Origin: Acinetobacter sp. 10FS3-1
GTDB taxonomy: Bacteria; Pseudomonadota; Gammaproteobacteria; Pseudomonadales; Moraxellaceae
Length of the DNA stretch: 64,000 nt
Assembly: GCF_013343215.1 (NCBI RefSeq)
Contig: NZ_CP039143.1
Location: 2,542,001 to 2,606,000 of the forward strand
Direction of reading: 5' to 3'
Position numbers and translations under genes: made by a program. This document shows positions 1 through 10,569 of the stretch, piece after piece. Within the stretch, counting starts at the first letter, position 1. Each line of letters opens with the position of its first letter. The notes under the pieces are model-generated. The model was not told the origin of the DNA. It saw only the letters and a list, made by a program, of their open reading frames with translations, and made no database searches.

Positions 1-1686
1 AACAAATAAACTGGTGGAGTGTGCAAGCTGATCCAGCATACTGGTATCTAAAGGCTTAATGAAACGCATATTGATGACACGTACGCCAACTTCATAGCGA
101 CTGGCAAAAGCCTGAGCTGCTTCTACGGCTGCCTGGACCCGACTACCGAAAGCCAGAATTGAAATATGCTCATCAGATTGCTCGTTCAGGCTGAGCAAAG
201 CCTCTGCCTGACCAATCGGCATCTCGACCATAGTTTGCTGAATTTCAACACCCAGTCCATTACCACGTGGATAACGTACCGCGGCCGGACCATTATAAAG
301 ATAAGCCGTATGCAACATCTGACGGCATTCATTTTCATCTTTAGGCGCCATAATCACCAGATTGGGAATTGTGCGCATATATGCATAATCATAGGCACCG
401 GCATGTGTCGGCCCATCTTCACCGACCAGCCCCGCCCGGTCGATGCCAAAGGTCACATCCAGATTCTGTAAGGCCACGTCATGCACCAACTGGTCATAAC
501 CGCGCTGCAAGAACGTCGAGTAAATGGCGACGACCGGTTTTAAACCTTCACAGGCCATACCGGCTGCCAGTGTCACCGCATGCTGCTCGGCAATGGCAAC
601 GTCAAAGAAACGTTCCGGATAGTCTTTGGCAAACTGGACCATGCCTGAACCTTCGCACATGGCGGGAGTAATAGCCAGTAGGCGTTTATCCTGTGCAGCC
701 TCATCACAGAGCCATTGCCCGAATACGTCTGAATATTTGGGCGCCATCTTGACTGCTGCGACCGCATTCAGTTTGCTAATGGCATGATATTTAATCTGAT
801 CCGATTCAGCAGGTGCAAAACCTTTACCTTTTTTGGTGTAGACATGAATCAGACGTGGTCCGGTCCGCTTTTTCAGGGCATTAAATACATGAACCAGTTG
901 CTGGACATCATGACCATCATAAGGACCGAAGTAATCAAAACCAATGGCTTTAAACAGGTTATCAGCGGCATCAGTTGCCGCGCTGTGCAAGCGTGAGTTA
1001 TACAACCATTCTGGATGTGGCTGTACATAGGCCTCACCCTCTTCGGTTACATTGACAAATTCACCACGCTCCCAGATTGCTGCAAGATGCTTGGCAAAAC
1101 CGCCCGTACTGCATGAAATTGACATATCATTGTCATTTAATACAACCATCAGGTTGGCATGATGTGCCACCGCATCATTCATGGCTTCAAAGGCCATACC
1201 TGCGGTCATGGCACCATCGCCAATAATTGAAACCACTTCACAGGGGTCATTCTGATAACGACGTGCCAATGCCATGCCCAAGCCAGCAGAAATTGCGGTG
1301 GAAGAGTGGCCTACCCCGAAGGTATCAAACTCGGATTCGTCACGGGCTGGAAACGCAGCCAGACCGTCCTTGGCACGAATCGTGGTCAACTGTTCCCGGC
1401 GTCCGGTCAAAGCTTTATGCGGATAGGCCTGATGACCCACATCCCAGATCAGGCGATCATGCGGCGTCTGAAAGCAATAGTGCAAAGCCACAGTCAGCTC
1501 AATTACACCGAGGTTGGCACCAAAATGCCCTCCACTTTGCCCAGCAGCATACAAAATGAATTGACGTAACTCATCCGCCACTTGCTCTAGCTGGCTTTGC
1601 TCAAGTGCACGCAGTTGCTGAGGATGATCAATTCCATCTAGCAATGGTGTTACAGGACGTTGAGTTGGAATTTCTGTATACAACAT
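1..1686 (-). CDS. dxs: 1-deoxy-D-xylulose-5-phosphate synthase, 3' end cut by the window edge
   Basis: Dxs condenses pyruvate and glyceraldehyde 3-phosphate with thiamine diphosphate, the entry step of the MEP isoprenoid pathway in the cytosol. The ATG at 1686 opens a frame beginning [16 protein letters not shown] that stays open to the window edge (562 codons; the family is about 620-640 aa, so roughly the last tenth is missing). Visible are the N-terminal [12 protein letters not shown] segment, the substrate-region [10 protein letters not shown], and the thiamine-diphosphate motif GDGAMTAG near residue 155, followed by the transketolase-like central domain. It is divergent from ribA. ispH, the last gene of the same pathway, lies at 44 kb. 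Confidence 0.96.
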   Translation of the reverse strand, partial: MLYTEIPTQRPVTPLLDGIDHPQQLRALEQSQLEQVADELRQFILYAAGQSGGHFGANLGVIELTVALHYCFQTPHDRLIWDVGHQAYPHKALTGRREQLTTIRAKDGLAAFPARDESEFDTFGVGHSSTAISAGLGMALARRYQNDPCEVVSIIGDGAMTAGMAFEAMNDAVAHHANLMVVLNDNDMSISCSTGGFAKHLAAIWERGEFVNVTEEGEAYVQPHPEWLYNSRLHSAATDAADNLFKAIGFDYFGPYDGHDVQQLVHVFNALKKRTGPRLIHVYTKKGKGFAPAESDQIKYHAISKLNAVAAVKMAPKYSDVFGQWLCDEAAQDKRLLAITPAMCEGSGMVQFAKDYPERFFDVAIAEQHAVTLAAGMACEGLKPVVAIYSTFLQRGYDQLVHDVALQNLDVTFGIDRAGLVGEDGPTHAGAYDYAYMRTIPNLVIMAPKDENECRQMLHTAYLYNGPAAVRYPRGNGLGVEIQQTMVEMPIGQAEALLSLNEQSDEHISILAFGSRVQAAVEAAQAFASRYEVGVRVINMRFIKPLDTSMLDQLAHSTSLFV

Positions 1687-1995
1687 ATATGGCAAAGCCT
1701 TCTAAAGCCTGGCAAATGCTAAGCGAGGTCAATGGGGAGTACCCGATCATATAGTTGAATTGTAGCAGCTTCAATTCAGCTACGCTTCTAGCGACGCATT
1801 ATTACACAATGATTTCATCGGGGTAAAAAATTTGCAGGCTACGATTATCCTGAATAACCTCACTATTTATCAACTATTATCGTTCGCTTTCTTAAAAAAA
1901 GAAAATGTTCTCCACAAAATCCCCTGTGCAATTCTACTAATGTTTAATCATTAGGCTATACTTTAGTTACTTTTTAGGATTTTACGGGTTCAGCT
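1687..1995. other. dxs-ribA divergent intergenic region
   Basis: This 309-base AT-rich gap separates two divergent genes and must hold both promoters. A TATACT hexamer near 1955-1960, about 36 bases before the ribA start, is a plausible -10 element for ribA, without a convincing -35. I see no flavin (FMN) riboswitch and no small ORF. Confidence 0.4.
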
Positions 1996-2598
1996 GTGCC
2001 AATCGAATTTGTCGCAACGTCAAGATTACCGACCGCTCATGGTGAATTTAAAATTACTGTTTTTCAAGACCCTAAGACAGGAGAGGAACATATCGCGCTC
2101 TCTAAGGGTTTAGAGGAACCCACTGATGAGCCAGTCCTGGTTCGTATACATTCAGAATGTCTGACCGGTGATGCCTTTGCTTCCCTGAAATGTGACTGTG
2201 GCCCGCAACTGCAAGCCACCCTCAAGCTGATTAATGAAGTTGGCTGCGGCGTGATTTTATATCTGCGCCAGGAAGGACGTGGAATAGGCCTGACCAACAA
2301 GATTCGCGCCTATGCCTTGCAGGATCAGGGACATGATACGGTCGATGCCAACCTGATGCTCAATCTGCCAGCAGATGCACGTCAATATGATATGTGCAGC
2401 ATTATGCTGGATCATTTGAGAGTGAAAGCGGTACGCCTGATCACCAACAATCCGCTTAAAATTGATGCGCTGACAGCACAAGGAATTCAAGTGACTGACC
2501 GTGTTCCCTTGACAGTAGGCTTAAATCCATTCAATGAGCAGTATCTCAAAACCAAGCATGAACGTATGGCACATATGTATCAGAAGGATGATTTTTAA
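1996..2598 (+). CDS. ribA: GTP cyclohydrolase II
   Basis: RibA converts GTP to 2,5-diamino-6-ribosylamino-4(3H)-pyrimidinone 5'-phosphate, the first step of riboflavin synthesis. The start is GTG and the product is 200 aa, the usual length of the stand-alone enzyme. The zinc-binding cysteines fall at residues 55, 66 and 68 ([16 protein letters not shown]), and the GTP-binding/catalytic stretch RQEGRGIGL lies near residue 93. No RibB domain is fused. A strong terminator follows directly, so it appears to be transcribed alone. Confidence 0.96.
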   Translation: MPIEFVATSRLPTAHGEFKITVFQDPKTGEEHIALSKGLEEPTDEPVLVRIHSECLTGDAFASLKCDCGPQLQATLKLINEVGCGVILYLRQEGRGIGLTNKIRAYALQDQGHDTVDANLMLNLPADARQYDMCSIMLDHLRVKAVRLITNNPLKIDALTAQGIQVTDRVPLTVGLNPFNEQYLKTKHERMAHMYQKDDF

Positions 2599-2620
2599 CG
2601 TCTGTTAAGAATTCTCCCCT

Positions 2621-2654
2621 CTTCCTCCCTTTTCCCAAGGGAGGAAGTTTATTT
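2621..2654 (+). terminator. Rho-independent terminator of ribA
   Basis: A perfect 11-bp stem (CTTCCTCCCTT paired with AAGGGAGGAAG, loop of 5) followed by TTTATTT, 22 bases after the ribA stop. Confidence 0.75.
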
Positions 2655-2703
2655 CATTGAAGAAAGTTTTCCTCATCTCTCCTCCCGCGAAATCAGGATG
2701 CGA

Positions 2704-4077
2704 TTAAATCGTCATCGAGAAAATCCGGTTTTCCGGCATGCGGCGCTTTAAATGCAAATCAAAGGCCATACAAATATTGCGGACAAAAGGTTTGCCTTTT
2801 TCCAAAATCGTGACTGATGCGTCTGCTATTTTAATCAATTCATCCTGCTGCATTTCTTCAAGCTGCTCCAGCACTTCCTCAATTTCAGCAAATTGCAGTT
2901 CAGGATTTTCCCATGAAGTGTTAAAGCTGCACATCAGGTTGAGAATATGCTGGCGAATGATCAGATCTTCCCGAGACAGAATATGTCCTTTAAAGACCGG
3001 AATCTTATGCTGTTCTAGACATTCATAATATTCTTCAATCGTTTTCACGTTTTGCGCAAAGCTATACCAGCTGTCACTGATTGAAGAAACCCCCAGTCCA
3101 ATCATGAGCTGGGTTTTGGAAGCGGTATAGCCCATAAAGTTGCGGTGTAAAGTCCCTGTTTGAAAAGACCGGTACATGCTGTCACTGCTTAGGGCAAAGT
3201 GATCCATGCCAATTTCATGATAGCCCTGTGCCAGAAGCTTGTTTTTGCCTTCTTCATAGCATTGGCGTTTGAGTTCATCTTTGGGCACATCAGTATCTTT
3301 AAAGCCGCGCTGGCCATTGCCTTTAATCCATGGCACATGGGCATAGCTATACAAGGCCAGACGATCCGGTAGCAGTGAGTTGGTCTGGTCGATGGTATTT
3401 AGAACATCGTCCAGACTCTGAAAAGGCAAGCCAAAGACCAGATCATGCGAGATGGAGCTATAGCCAATCTCACGTGCCCATTCAGTGACCTGCTTGACAT
3501 TCTCATAGGGCTGAATCCGATGGATGGCTTTTTGTACGGTTGCATTATAGTCCTGCACACCATAGCTGACCCGGCGAAAACCCAGATCATACAACCCTTG
3601 CAAATGCTCACGCGTGGTATTGTTTGGATGGCCTTCAAAACTGAACTCATGTTCTGCGGCAATGTTCGCCTTGAGTAAAATTCCCTGAATCAGCTGGGTT
3701 AAATGCTCAACTGAGAAGAAAGTCGGCGTACCGCCCCCCAGATGAATTTCTTTAATAAGGGGCTTGTCTTGCAGCAATTCACAATACAGTGCCCACTCTT
3801 TCAATACGGCTTGAATATAAGGCTGCTCTACTTCGTGGCGTTTGGTGACACGCTTATGGCAGCCACAGAAGGTACACAGGCTTTCACAAAAGGGGAGATG
3901 AATATACAGGCTAATGCCCTCTGACTGATTCGACTCGTCAAAAGACCGCTTTAAGCTCTGCTTCCAGCGGGCCAGGGAAAAATCCTGTTCCTGCCAATAG
4001 GGGACGGTTGGATAGCTGGTGTAACGTGGACCAGGAACATTATATTTCTGAATAAGAGATTTCATCTGAACCGACAT
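2704..4077 (-). CDS. hemN: Oxygen-independent coproporphyrinogen III dehydrogenase
   Basis: HemN is the radical-SAM enzyme that oxidatively decarboxylates coproporphyrinogen III to protoporphyrinogen IX without oxygen. The iron-sulfur motif CxxxCxxC is at residues 64-71 (FCESLCTFCGC; the extra Cys directly after is typical of true HemN), followed by the SAM-binding GGGTPT segment. The N-terminal YNVPGPRYTSYPT is diagnostic for HemN rather than HemW. I chose ATG 4077 over the upstream GTG 4086 because AGGTGG sits just before it; the product is 457 aa. It is divergent from the oxygen-dependent isozyme hemF, so the two genes for the same step under opposite oxygen conditions share one intergenic region. 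Confidence 0.96.
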   Translation of the reverse strand: MSVQMKSLIQKYNVPGPRYTSYPTVPYWQEQDFSLARWKQSLKRSFDESNQSEGISLYIHLPFCESLCTFCGCHKRVTKRHEVEQPYIQAVLKEWALYCELLQDKPLIKEIHLGGGTPTFFSVEHLTQLIQGILLKANIAAEHEFSFEGHPNNTTREHLQGLYDLGFRRVSYGVQDYNATVQKAIHRIQPYENVKQVTEWAREIGYSSISHDLVFGLPFQSLDDVLNTIDQTNSLLPDRLALYSYAHVPWIKGNGQRGFKDTDVPKDELKRQCYEEGKNKLLAQGYHEIGMDHFALSSDSMYRSFQTGTLHRNFMGYTASKTQLMIGLGVSSISDSWYSFAQNVKTIEEYYECLEQHKIPVFKGHILSREDLIIRQHILNLMCSFNTSWENPELQFAEIEEVLEQLEEMQQDELIKIADASVTILEKGKPFVRNICMAFDLHLKRRMPENRIFSMTI

Positions 4078-4129
4078 GCTGTCCACCTGTGAGCAGATAA
4101 AGCCCGAAAAAATGAGTGTGCTCAGCTAT

Positions 4130-4145
4130 TGTGAGATGCATCAAA
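4130..4145. promoter_or_regulatory. Possible CRP/Vfr-like half-conserved site between hemN and hemF
   Basis: TGTGA-N6-TCAAA lies 53 bases upstream of hemN, close to the CRP-family consensus TGTGA-N6-TCACA. An ANR/FNR box (TTGAT-N4-ATCAA) would be expected at hemN, but I do not find a clean one. This assignment rests on one match only. Confidence 0.22.
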
Positions 4146-4276
4146 AAAGAATTCAACCAAGCTCTCCGGTCGGATTTGAGCCTGGCCCCGCCTGACCTCT
4201 TGCTGAGGTTGAGTCGGCCGGCACAGAAGGAGTATTGAGAAAAACACCTTAATTTTTAGGCCATTTTATGGTTTGA

Positions 4277-5260
<984 letters not shown>

Positions 5261-5283
5261 GAATCCCCTACATAATTACATAC

Positions 5284-5311
5284 AAAGTGTCCTCAAATAG
5301 AGGACATTTTC
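5284..5311 (+). terminator. Terminator after hemF
   Basis: TGTCCTC/GAGGACA 7-bp perfect stem with a 5-base loop followed by TTTT, 27 bases after the hemF stop. Confidence 0.6.
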
Positions 5312-5407
5312 AATAGATAAATCATCTATACTCAAAAGCAATCCCTGAACCCGGGAATACCCTGCATATTGTCTGGTTCAATAATTTAATGACTGAGTAA
5401 AATAAAA

Positions 5408-5614
5408 ATGTATGATGCTGATTTAAACCCTGCCCTTCTGGCCTTTTGGCTGTTTCTAATTACCTGTATTGCTGCGATTAGCACCGCTATAATTAGCCAT
5501 AATTTTGTTCTGGACAGTGTAGCCATCAGTGTCAGTGTCCTGACCGTTGCTGGCGTGGTGATCAGCATGGCGCTATTTCTGGCAGAACAGATTATTGAAA
5601 CTTGTAGTTCTTGA
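5408..5614 (+). CDS. Small two-helix membrane protein of unknown function
   Basis: I do not recognise this 68-aa product. It has two hydrophobic segments, roughly residues 9-29 (LLAFWLFLITCIAAISTAII) and 36-60, separated by a short polar turn, so a small inner-membrane protein is likely. It lies alone between the hemF terminator and aroE on the same strand. No strong ribosome-binding site is visible (GAG about 11 bases upstream). Coding bias and position support a real gene, but the function is unknown. Confidence 0.55.
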   Translation: MYDADLNPALLAFWLFLITCIAAISTAIISHNFVLDSVAISVSVLTVAGVVISMALFLAEQIIETCSS

Positions 5615-5702
5615 AATTCGAACAGCTTAAATAAGCAGGCGCTTTAGTCCTCGGTCATTTTCACGTATATTGATGCGCATTTCAGCACATGGACACTGTG
5701 AA

Positions 5703-6491
5703 ATGAGCAAGCAATTTGCTGTGGTCGGTAATCCCATTGAACAATCACGCTCTCCGGAACTTCATCAGGCTTTTGCAGCCAAAACCGGTATAGCATTAAA
5801 CTATAAGAAACGTCTGGCACCACTCGATGGTTTTAGCGCCAATATTCAGGAATTTTTCGCTCAGGGGGGCAGCGGCATGAATGTCACAGTGCCCTTTAAA
5901 GAGCAGGCTTTTGCTCAATGTCAGGTCCTGACCGAGCGCGCCAAAATTGCTAAAGCCGTCAATACACTCTGGATGCAAGAAGGTGTATTGCATGGAGATA
6001 ATACCGATGGTCAGGGACTGGTCGAAGCCATTCGTGCCTTGGACTGGAATCTGGAAAATACCGATATCCTGATGATTGGCGCAGGCGGTGCTACACGTGG
6101 AGTGATTTATCCGCTGGTACAAGCAGGCGCCAAAAAAATCGTGATTGCCAACCGTACTCTGGCGCGTGCCGAACAGCTGGTGACAGACCTGCGCGATGCC
6201 GTGCCGCAGGCGGAATTACATGCCATCGCCCTAGATGCTCTAACGGGTGATTTTGATCTGGTCATCAATGCCACTTCTGTGAGCTTAACGGGTGATGCAC
6301 TGATACTGCCAGACAGTTTGCGCTTTAAACAGGCCTATGAAATGGCCTATGGCAAGCCTTCTTCTTTCCTCGATCAGGCCAAAGCCCGCGGTGTACCGAC
6401 TTCTGAAGGTTTTGGTATGCTGGTCGGTCAGGCCATTGAATCCTTTTATATCTGGAATGGGGTAAAACCGGAGCTGAAGGATTTTCTTTAA
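5703..6491 (+). CDS. aroE: Shikimate dehydrogenase (NADP-dependent)
   Basis: AroE reduces 3-dehydroshikimate to shikimate in aromatic amino acid synthesis. From ATG 5703 the product is 262 aa. The shikimate-binding SRSPELH is at 15-21, the catalytic Lys66 is in VTVPFKEQ, the catalytic Asp102 is in DNTDGQG, the NADP Rossmann motif GAGGATRG begins near 127, and NRT follows for the NADP phosphate. The frame extends 11 codons upstream to 5670, but family alignments begin at MSKQFAVVGNPI, so the downstream start is preferred. Confidence 0.95.
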   Translation: MSKQFAVVGNPIEQSRSPELHQAFAAKTGIALNYKKRLAPLDGFSANIQEFFAQGGSGMNVTVPFKEQAFAQCQVLTERAKIAKAVNTLWMQEGVLHGDNTDGQGLVEAIRALDWNLENTDILMIGAGGATRGVIYPLVQAGAKKIVIANRTLARAEQLVTDLRDAVPQAELHAIALDALTGDFDLVINATSVSLTGDALILPDSLRFKQAYEMAYGKPSSFLDQAKARGVPTSEGFGMLVGQAIESFYIWNGVKPELKDFL

Positions 6492-6510
6492 TTTTTTCAC
6501 TCCTCCGCTA

Positions 6511-6535
6511 AAGGACTGTCGAATCAGTCCTTTTT
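6511..6535 (+). terminator. Terminator of aroE
   Basis: AAGGACTG/CAGTCCTT 8-bp stem, 6-base loop, then TTTTT, 20 bases after the stop codon. Confidence 0.7.
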
Positions 6536-6860
6536 CAACTTTTTATGCTTATCTGATTGGATTTAGTGACATCTTTTCACTAGAAAAACCCGATAACATT
6601 TGGGTACAACTTATACAAAACTAGTACTGGACACAGCCGCTTTTTATTCATTAAAGTCTAATCAGATAAGCAGTTTTTATCTAACCCTGCTCCAGACCCA
6701 AGCCAGGCGAGCAAAAGAATAGCCAGCAACAGCTTGAATATGTAATTCGCTTTTCTGACAATTTTATTTGCGTGCCTTATCAATGTTTTTTTATTCCAAG
6801 TATGAATAATCATAGAATCGATACAGATAATCCAAAACTATTTTAATCAGGATTAAACGC
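6536..6860. other. Intergenic region upstream of the acyl-CoA dehydrogenase gene
   Basis: About 325 AT-rich bases without a plausible ORF. It presumably carries the promoter and leader of the acyl-CoA dehydrogenase gene. I looked for a PsrA/FadR-type palindrome and found none I would defend. Confidence 0.3.
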
Positions 6861-8684
6861 ATGCCAGCTTATAAAGCCCCTTTACACGACATTCGCTTTT
6901 TAATGAATGAAGTGCTTGACTACCCTGCGCACTACCAGAACCTGTCGAATGGTGAATATGCCGATGCTGACACGGTAGACATGATTTTGGAAGGTGCGGC
7001 AGATTTTTGTGAAAATGTCCTTTCTCCTTTAAACCAGAGCGGTGATCTGGAAGGCTGTCATTTTGAAAATGGCGAAGTCAAAACACCAAAAGGCTTCAAA
7101 GAAGCCTATGACCAGTTTGTACAAGGCGGCTGGCAAGGTTTGTCCTATCCTGAAGAATTTGGTGGCCAAAACCTGCCAATGTCTCTTAACCTGATCAAAT
7201 CAGAAATGATGGGAACAGCTAACTGGTCTTTCCAGATGTATCCGGGCCTGAGCATAGGCTGTATCAACACCATCATGCAATATGGCACCGAGGCGCAAAA
7301 GAATACTTATCTGCCTCATCTGGTTGCAGGCACCTGGGCAGGCACCATGTGTCTGACTGAACCACAATGTGGTACGGATCTCGGTCAGGTGAAAACCAAG
7401 GCTGAGCCGAAAGAAGACGGCAGCTATGCCATTTCAGGAACCAAGATTTTCATCTCTGCCGGTGAACATGATCTGACTGAAAACATCGTGCATATTGTCT
7501 TGGCCCGTCTTCCGGATGCGCCGCAAGGCACCAAAGGGATTTCCCTGTTTATCGTGCCGAAATTTGTTCCAGCAGCAGATGGTGGGATCGGTGAACGTAA
7601 CCCGGTGACCTGTGGTTCGATTGAACACAAAATGGGAATCCGTGCGTCTGCGACGGCCGTTCTGAACTTTGACAATGCAGTGGGCTATCTGATTGGTGAG
7701 CCAAATAAAGGCTTACATGCCATGTTCACATTTATGAACACCGCGCGTATCGGTACGGCCATTCAAGGCATCTGTCATGCAGAACTGTCCTTCCAGGGTG
7801 CTTTACCGTATGCAAAAGAACGTCTGTCTATGCGCGCCCTGTCGGGTAAAAAAGATCCGGAAAAAGTAGCTGATGCAATCATTCACCATGCGGATGTGCG
7901 CCGTATGCTGCTAACCCAAAAAGCGATTGCTGAAGGTGGCCGTGCCATGATTTATCATGCTGCCCAAATTGCAGACAATATGAATGATGCGCTGGTACGA
8001 GGTGACCAGGCTGCTTTTGAAGAACAGGATGATCATTTAGGTTTCTATACCCCGATTCTGAAAGGCTTCCTGACCGAAATGGGCTTTGAAGCAGCCAACC
8101 ACGGTGTACAGGTCTTTGGTGGACACGGTTATATCCAAGAATGGGGCATGGAGCAGATCGTACGTGATGCCCGTATCTCTACATTGTATGAAGGTACCAC
8201 TGGCGTACAGGCACTTGACCTGATTGGCCGTAAAGTCCTGTTGACCTCTAAGGGTAAAGTCATCCGCGATTATACGGCTGAAATCCTGAAATTCTGTGGT
8301 CAGCATGCACGTAATAAATATATGCGCCGCTTTGCCTGGGATCTGACCAAGCTGTGCGCGCAGTGGAATGCCCTGACCGTACGTATTATGCTGGCAGCAC
8401 GTAAAGACCGTGACATCGTCTCAAGCGCTTCGGTGGACTTCCTGATGTTCTCTGGTTATGTGATGATGGCTTATTTCTGGGCACAACAAGCGGCAGTCGC
8501 TTCTGCGAAACTGACCTCTGGTGATGGTGCAGAAACACCAGAATTCTATAAAGCCAAAATCAAAACAGCAGATTTCTATTTTGAGCGCCTGTTACCACGT
8601 GCCCAAGGACATGCTGAAGCCATGGTTAACCCATCAAAAACGTTAACGACTCTGGCAGCAGAACATTTTAGCTTCGATTACTAA
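6861..8684 (+). CDS. DmdC-type acyl-CoA dehydrogenase (long form with C-terminal domain)
   Basis: This FAD-dependent acyl-CoA dehydrogenase oxidises the alpha-beta bond of an acyl-CoA and passes electrons to ETF. At 607 aa it is much longer than the classical 380-aa enzymes and matches the subfamily that includes 3-methylmercaptopropionyl-CoA dehydrogenase, with an extra C-terminal helical domain after residue 460. Visible are the FAD/substrate segment MCLTEPQCGTDLGQVKTKA (about 165-185), the fatty-acyl region near 250-290, and the QVFGGHGYIQEWGMEQIVRDARISTLYEGTTG block near 415-445 that carries the active-site base region. The natural substrate cannot be read from the sequence. RBS and ATG agree with the family N-terminus (MPAYKAPLHDIRFL). 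Confidence 0.9.
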   Translation: MPAYKAPLHDIRFLMNEVLDYPAHYQNLSNGEYADADTVDMILEGAADFCENVLSPLNQSGDLEGCHFENGEVKTPKGFKEAYDQFVQGGWQGLSYPEEFGGQNLPMSLNLIKSEMMGTANWSFQMYPGLSIGCINTIMQYGTEAQKNTYLPHLVAGTWAGTMCLTEPQCGTDLGQVKTKAEPKEDGSYAISGTKIFISAGEHDLTENIVHIVLARLPDAPQGTKGISLFIVPKFVPAADGGIGERNPVTCGSIEHKMGIRASATAVLNFDNAVGYLIGEPNKGLHAMFTFMNTARIGTAIQGICHAELSFQGALPYAKERLSMRALSGKKDPEKVADAIIHHADVRRMLLTQKAIAEGGRAMIYHAAQIADNMNDALVRGDQAAFEEQDDHLGFYTPILKGFLTEMGFEAANHGVQVFGGHGYIQEWGMEQIVRDARISTLYEGTTGVQALDLIGRKVLLTSKGKVIRDYTAEILKFCGQHARNKYMRRFAWDLTKLCAQWNALTVRIMLAARKDRDIVSSASVDFLMFSGYVMMAYFWAQQAAVASAKLTSGDGAETPEFYKAKIKTADFYFERLLPRAQGHAEAMVNPSKTLTTLAAEHFSFDY

Positions 8685-8700
8685 TAAGCAAAGTAATTAA

Positions 8701-8728
8701 AAAAGAGCGCAATAGCGCTCTTTTTTTA
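8701..8728 (+). terminator. Terminator of the acyl-CoA dehydrogenase gene
   Basis: AGAGCGC/GCGCTCT stem flanked by an A-run and a T-run, 17 bases after the stop. Confidence 0.8.
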
Positions 8729-8859
8729 TATATACAAGCGTATTTAAAACTGTTTATATGAAAGACGTACACAAAACACACAAATTTATTTGTATATTTT
8801 TCAAAACCCTAAACGATATTCAGTATAATTTTCTTGAAAATCTATAAATAAAAGGTATC

Positions 8860-9000
8860 ATGACGATAACTAGAAAAATTCTTGTTTTGGTTAGTCTTCT
8901 TTCAAGTATCGCAGTTTTAGTCATAAACCTTCGTTTTACAGATCAAAAAGCTCCATCCTTTTCATTTTTCAAAGTTACGGTTAGTCATCTGAAATTTTGA
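8860..9000 (+). CDS. Possible 46-aa single-span membrane peptide upstream of the cold-shock gene
   Basis: A short frame from ATG 8860, preceded by AAAGG at good spacing, encodes 46 residues: a charged start (MTITRKI), one hydrophobic segment (about residues 7-22) and a polar tail. It ends 32 bases before the cold-shock start. No family is recognised. It could instead be part of a long 5' untranslated leader of the csp gene, which is common for cold-shock genes. Evidence is limited to the RBS and the membrane-like composition. Confidence 0.3.
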   Translation: MTITRKILVLVSLLSSIAVLVINLRFTDQKAPSFSFFKVTVSHLKF

Positions 9001-9032
9001 CTAAAAACACACAAGATTCAATAGGTTATATT

Positions 9033-9242
9033 ATGTCTAATACAGTTAATGGTACAGTAAAGTGGTTTAACGAAACTAAAGGTTTCGGTTTCATTCAACA
9101 AGAATCTGGTCCAGACGTTTTCGCTCATTTCAGCGAAATCCAGGGTTCTGGCTTCAAAACTCTAATTGAAGGCCAAAAAGTTTCTTTCATCGTTGCTCAA
9201 GGTCAAAAAGGCCCTACAGCGACTCAAATCACTGCTCTATAA
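9033..9242 (+). CDS. CspA-family cold-shock protein
   Basis: A 69-aa single cold-shock domain that binds single-stranded RNA/DNA and acts as an RNA chaperone. Both nucleic-acid binding motifs are intact: RNP1 KGFGFI (residues 16-21) and RNP2 DVFAHF (29-34), with the aromatic W11 in [10 protein letters not shown] chose ATG 9033 ([12 protein letters not shown]) rather than the in-frame codon 12 residues upstream because the family starts there. Which csp paralogue it is cannot be told from one copy. Confidence 0.93.
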   Translation: MSNTVNGTVKWFNETKGFGFIQQESGPDVFAHFSEIQGSGFKTLIEGQKVSFIVAQGQKGPTATQITAL

Positions 9243-9257
9243 GTAGAGACTGATTTG

Positions 9258-9286
9258 AAAAAGCACCCGGAAGGGTGCTTTTTTTA
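9258..9286. terminator. Bidirectional terminator between csp and hemW
   Basis: AAAAAGCACCC/GGGTGCTTTTT stem with T-runs on both strands, located between two convergent genes. Confidence 0.8.
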
Positions 9287-9291
9287 TGGGC

Positions 9292-10458
9292 TTAAAGAAA
9301 TTCTTCCAGCACTGAATTTAAAAATATATGTCCCTGTTCCGTACAGGCAATGCGACTTATATCCTCTACCATCAAGTGTCGCTGACGTAGTGAATCCAAG
9401 AGTCCATTTAAATGCTCAACTGAAAGGCCGGTCCGCTCACTATAAAGTTTGGTATCTACGCCGTTGTTCAAGCGCAGGGCATTCATCATAAATTCAAATG
9501 GCAGCTCGCTCTCTTCAATCCGTTTAAGCTGTAAATGCTCAGCAGGCACTTTAGCCAGATAATCTTTGGGTAAACGGGTTTTCTGGAAACGGTACACGCC
9601 ATCCGGTCGAGTTACTTTCCCATGCGCCCCTGCTCCAATGGCCAGATAATCGCCAAATTGCCAATAATTCAGATTGTGTGCCGAAGGCAATTCTTTACGC
9701 CAGGCAGAGACTTCGTAATTAACAAAGCCTTGGGCCTTGAGGTAGCGCTCGCCCTGCTCCTGAATATCTTCCAGAACCTCATCTAGCGGTAAAACTGGCT
9801 GAGTGCGGAAAAAGACCGTATTCGGTTCTATAGTGAGCTGATACCAGGAAATATGTGTTGCTCCATGTTCAACGGCGAGCTTCAGATCATTCAGCGCCTG
9901 TTCTAGAGTCTGTTCCGGTAGTCCATGCATCAGGTCTACATTAATGCGCTGAAAGCCAGCTTCATGTACCAGCCCAATGGCAAAAAGAGCATCTTCATTG
10001 CTATGAATCCGCCCTAAGCGTTTCAGATGTTCAGTATTAAAGCTTTGCACGCCAAGCGAGAGACGGTTAATACCTGCTGCGAGATAGCCCGCAAAAGGAT
10101 CATGCTCGACGGTGCCTGGATTGGCTTCCAGGGTAATTTCACAATCCGCTTCAAAAGGAATAATCGCCTGCAATTGTGTAAATAACCATTGATAGCCTGG
10201 TGCAGAAATGAGCGAAGGGGTTCCACCACCGATAAAAACACTGTGAATGGCGCGTCCCTGGGCAAAATCTACCTGAGTTTTAAAGTCCTCGACCAAGGCG
10301 TGTAAATATTCCTGTTCCAGCTCCAGAGACAATTTCCCCTCAGGAACCGCATGTGAGTTAAAGTCACAATAAGGACATTTGCGCACACACCACGGCATAT
10401 GGATATAAAGCGATACAGGAATCAGGGCGGGATTTAGTTCAGCCAAAGAAGTACTCAA
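9292..10458 (-). CDS. hemW: Radical SAM heme chaperone HemW
   Basis: HemW is a HemN relative that binds heme and delivers it to membrane respiratory proteins; it lacks coproporphyrinogen oxidase activity. The iron-sulfur motif CVRKCPYCDF lacks the extra Cys that directly follows the cluster motif in HemN (FCGC), and the SAM-binding GGGTPSLIS follows. The C-terminal HemN-type winged helix is present. Start choice is uncertain: the frame opens at GTG 10524, but family members begin close to the SLAELNPALIPVSLYIHMPWC stretch, so TTG 10458 (388 aa) is my best guess. Neither start has a good ribosome-binding site. Confidence 0.88.
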   Translation of the reverse strand: MSTSLAELNPALIPVSLYIHMPWCVRKCPYCDFNSHAVPEGKLSLELEQEYLHALVEDFKTQVDFAQGRAIHSVFIGGGTPSLISAPGYQWLFTQLQAIIPFEADCEITLEANPGTVEHDPFAGYLAAGINRLSLGVQSFNTEHLKRLGRIHSNEDALFAIGLVHEAGFQRINVDLMHGLPEQTLEQALNDLKLAVEHGATHISWYQLTIEPNTVFFRTQPVLPLDEVLEDIQEQGERYLKAQGFVNYEVSAWRKELPSAHNLNYWQFGDYLAIGAGAHGKVTRPDGVYRFQKTRLPKDYLAKVPAEHLQLKRIEESELPFEFMMNALRLNNGVDTKLYSERTGLSVEHLNGLLDSLRQRHLMVEDISRIACTEQGHIFLNSVLEEFL

Positions 10459-10569
10459 AATTATGACAAGATCTATCCAAATTTTAACATGATTGTTCCA
10501 GCACACTGTTAAAATTAAAATCACTGCAAGATCAACCTAAAAATTTAAATAAAATTAGCTCATTAAATT

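Noticed and set aside
166..1569. Several plus-strand open frames (for example 166-471, 1227-1559)
   Set aside because: They lie antisense to dxs, whose minus-strand reading is unambiguous; their products have no plausible composition or start signals.
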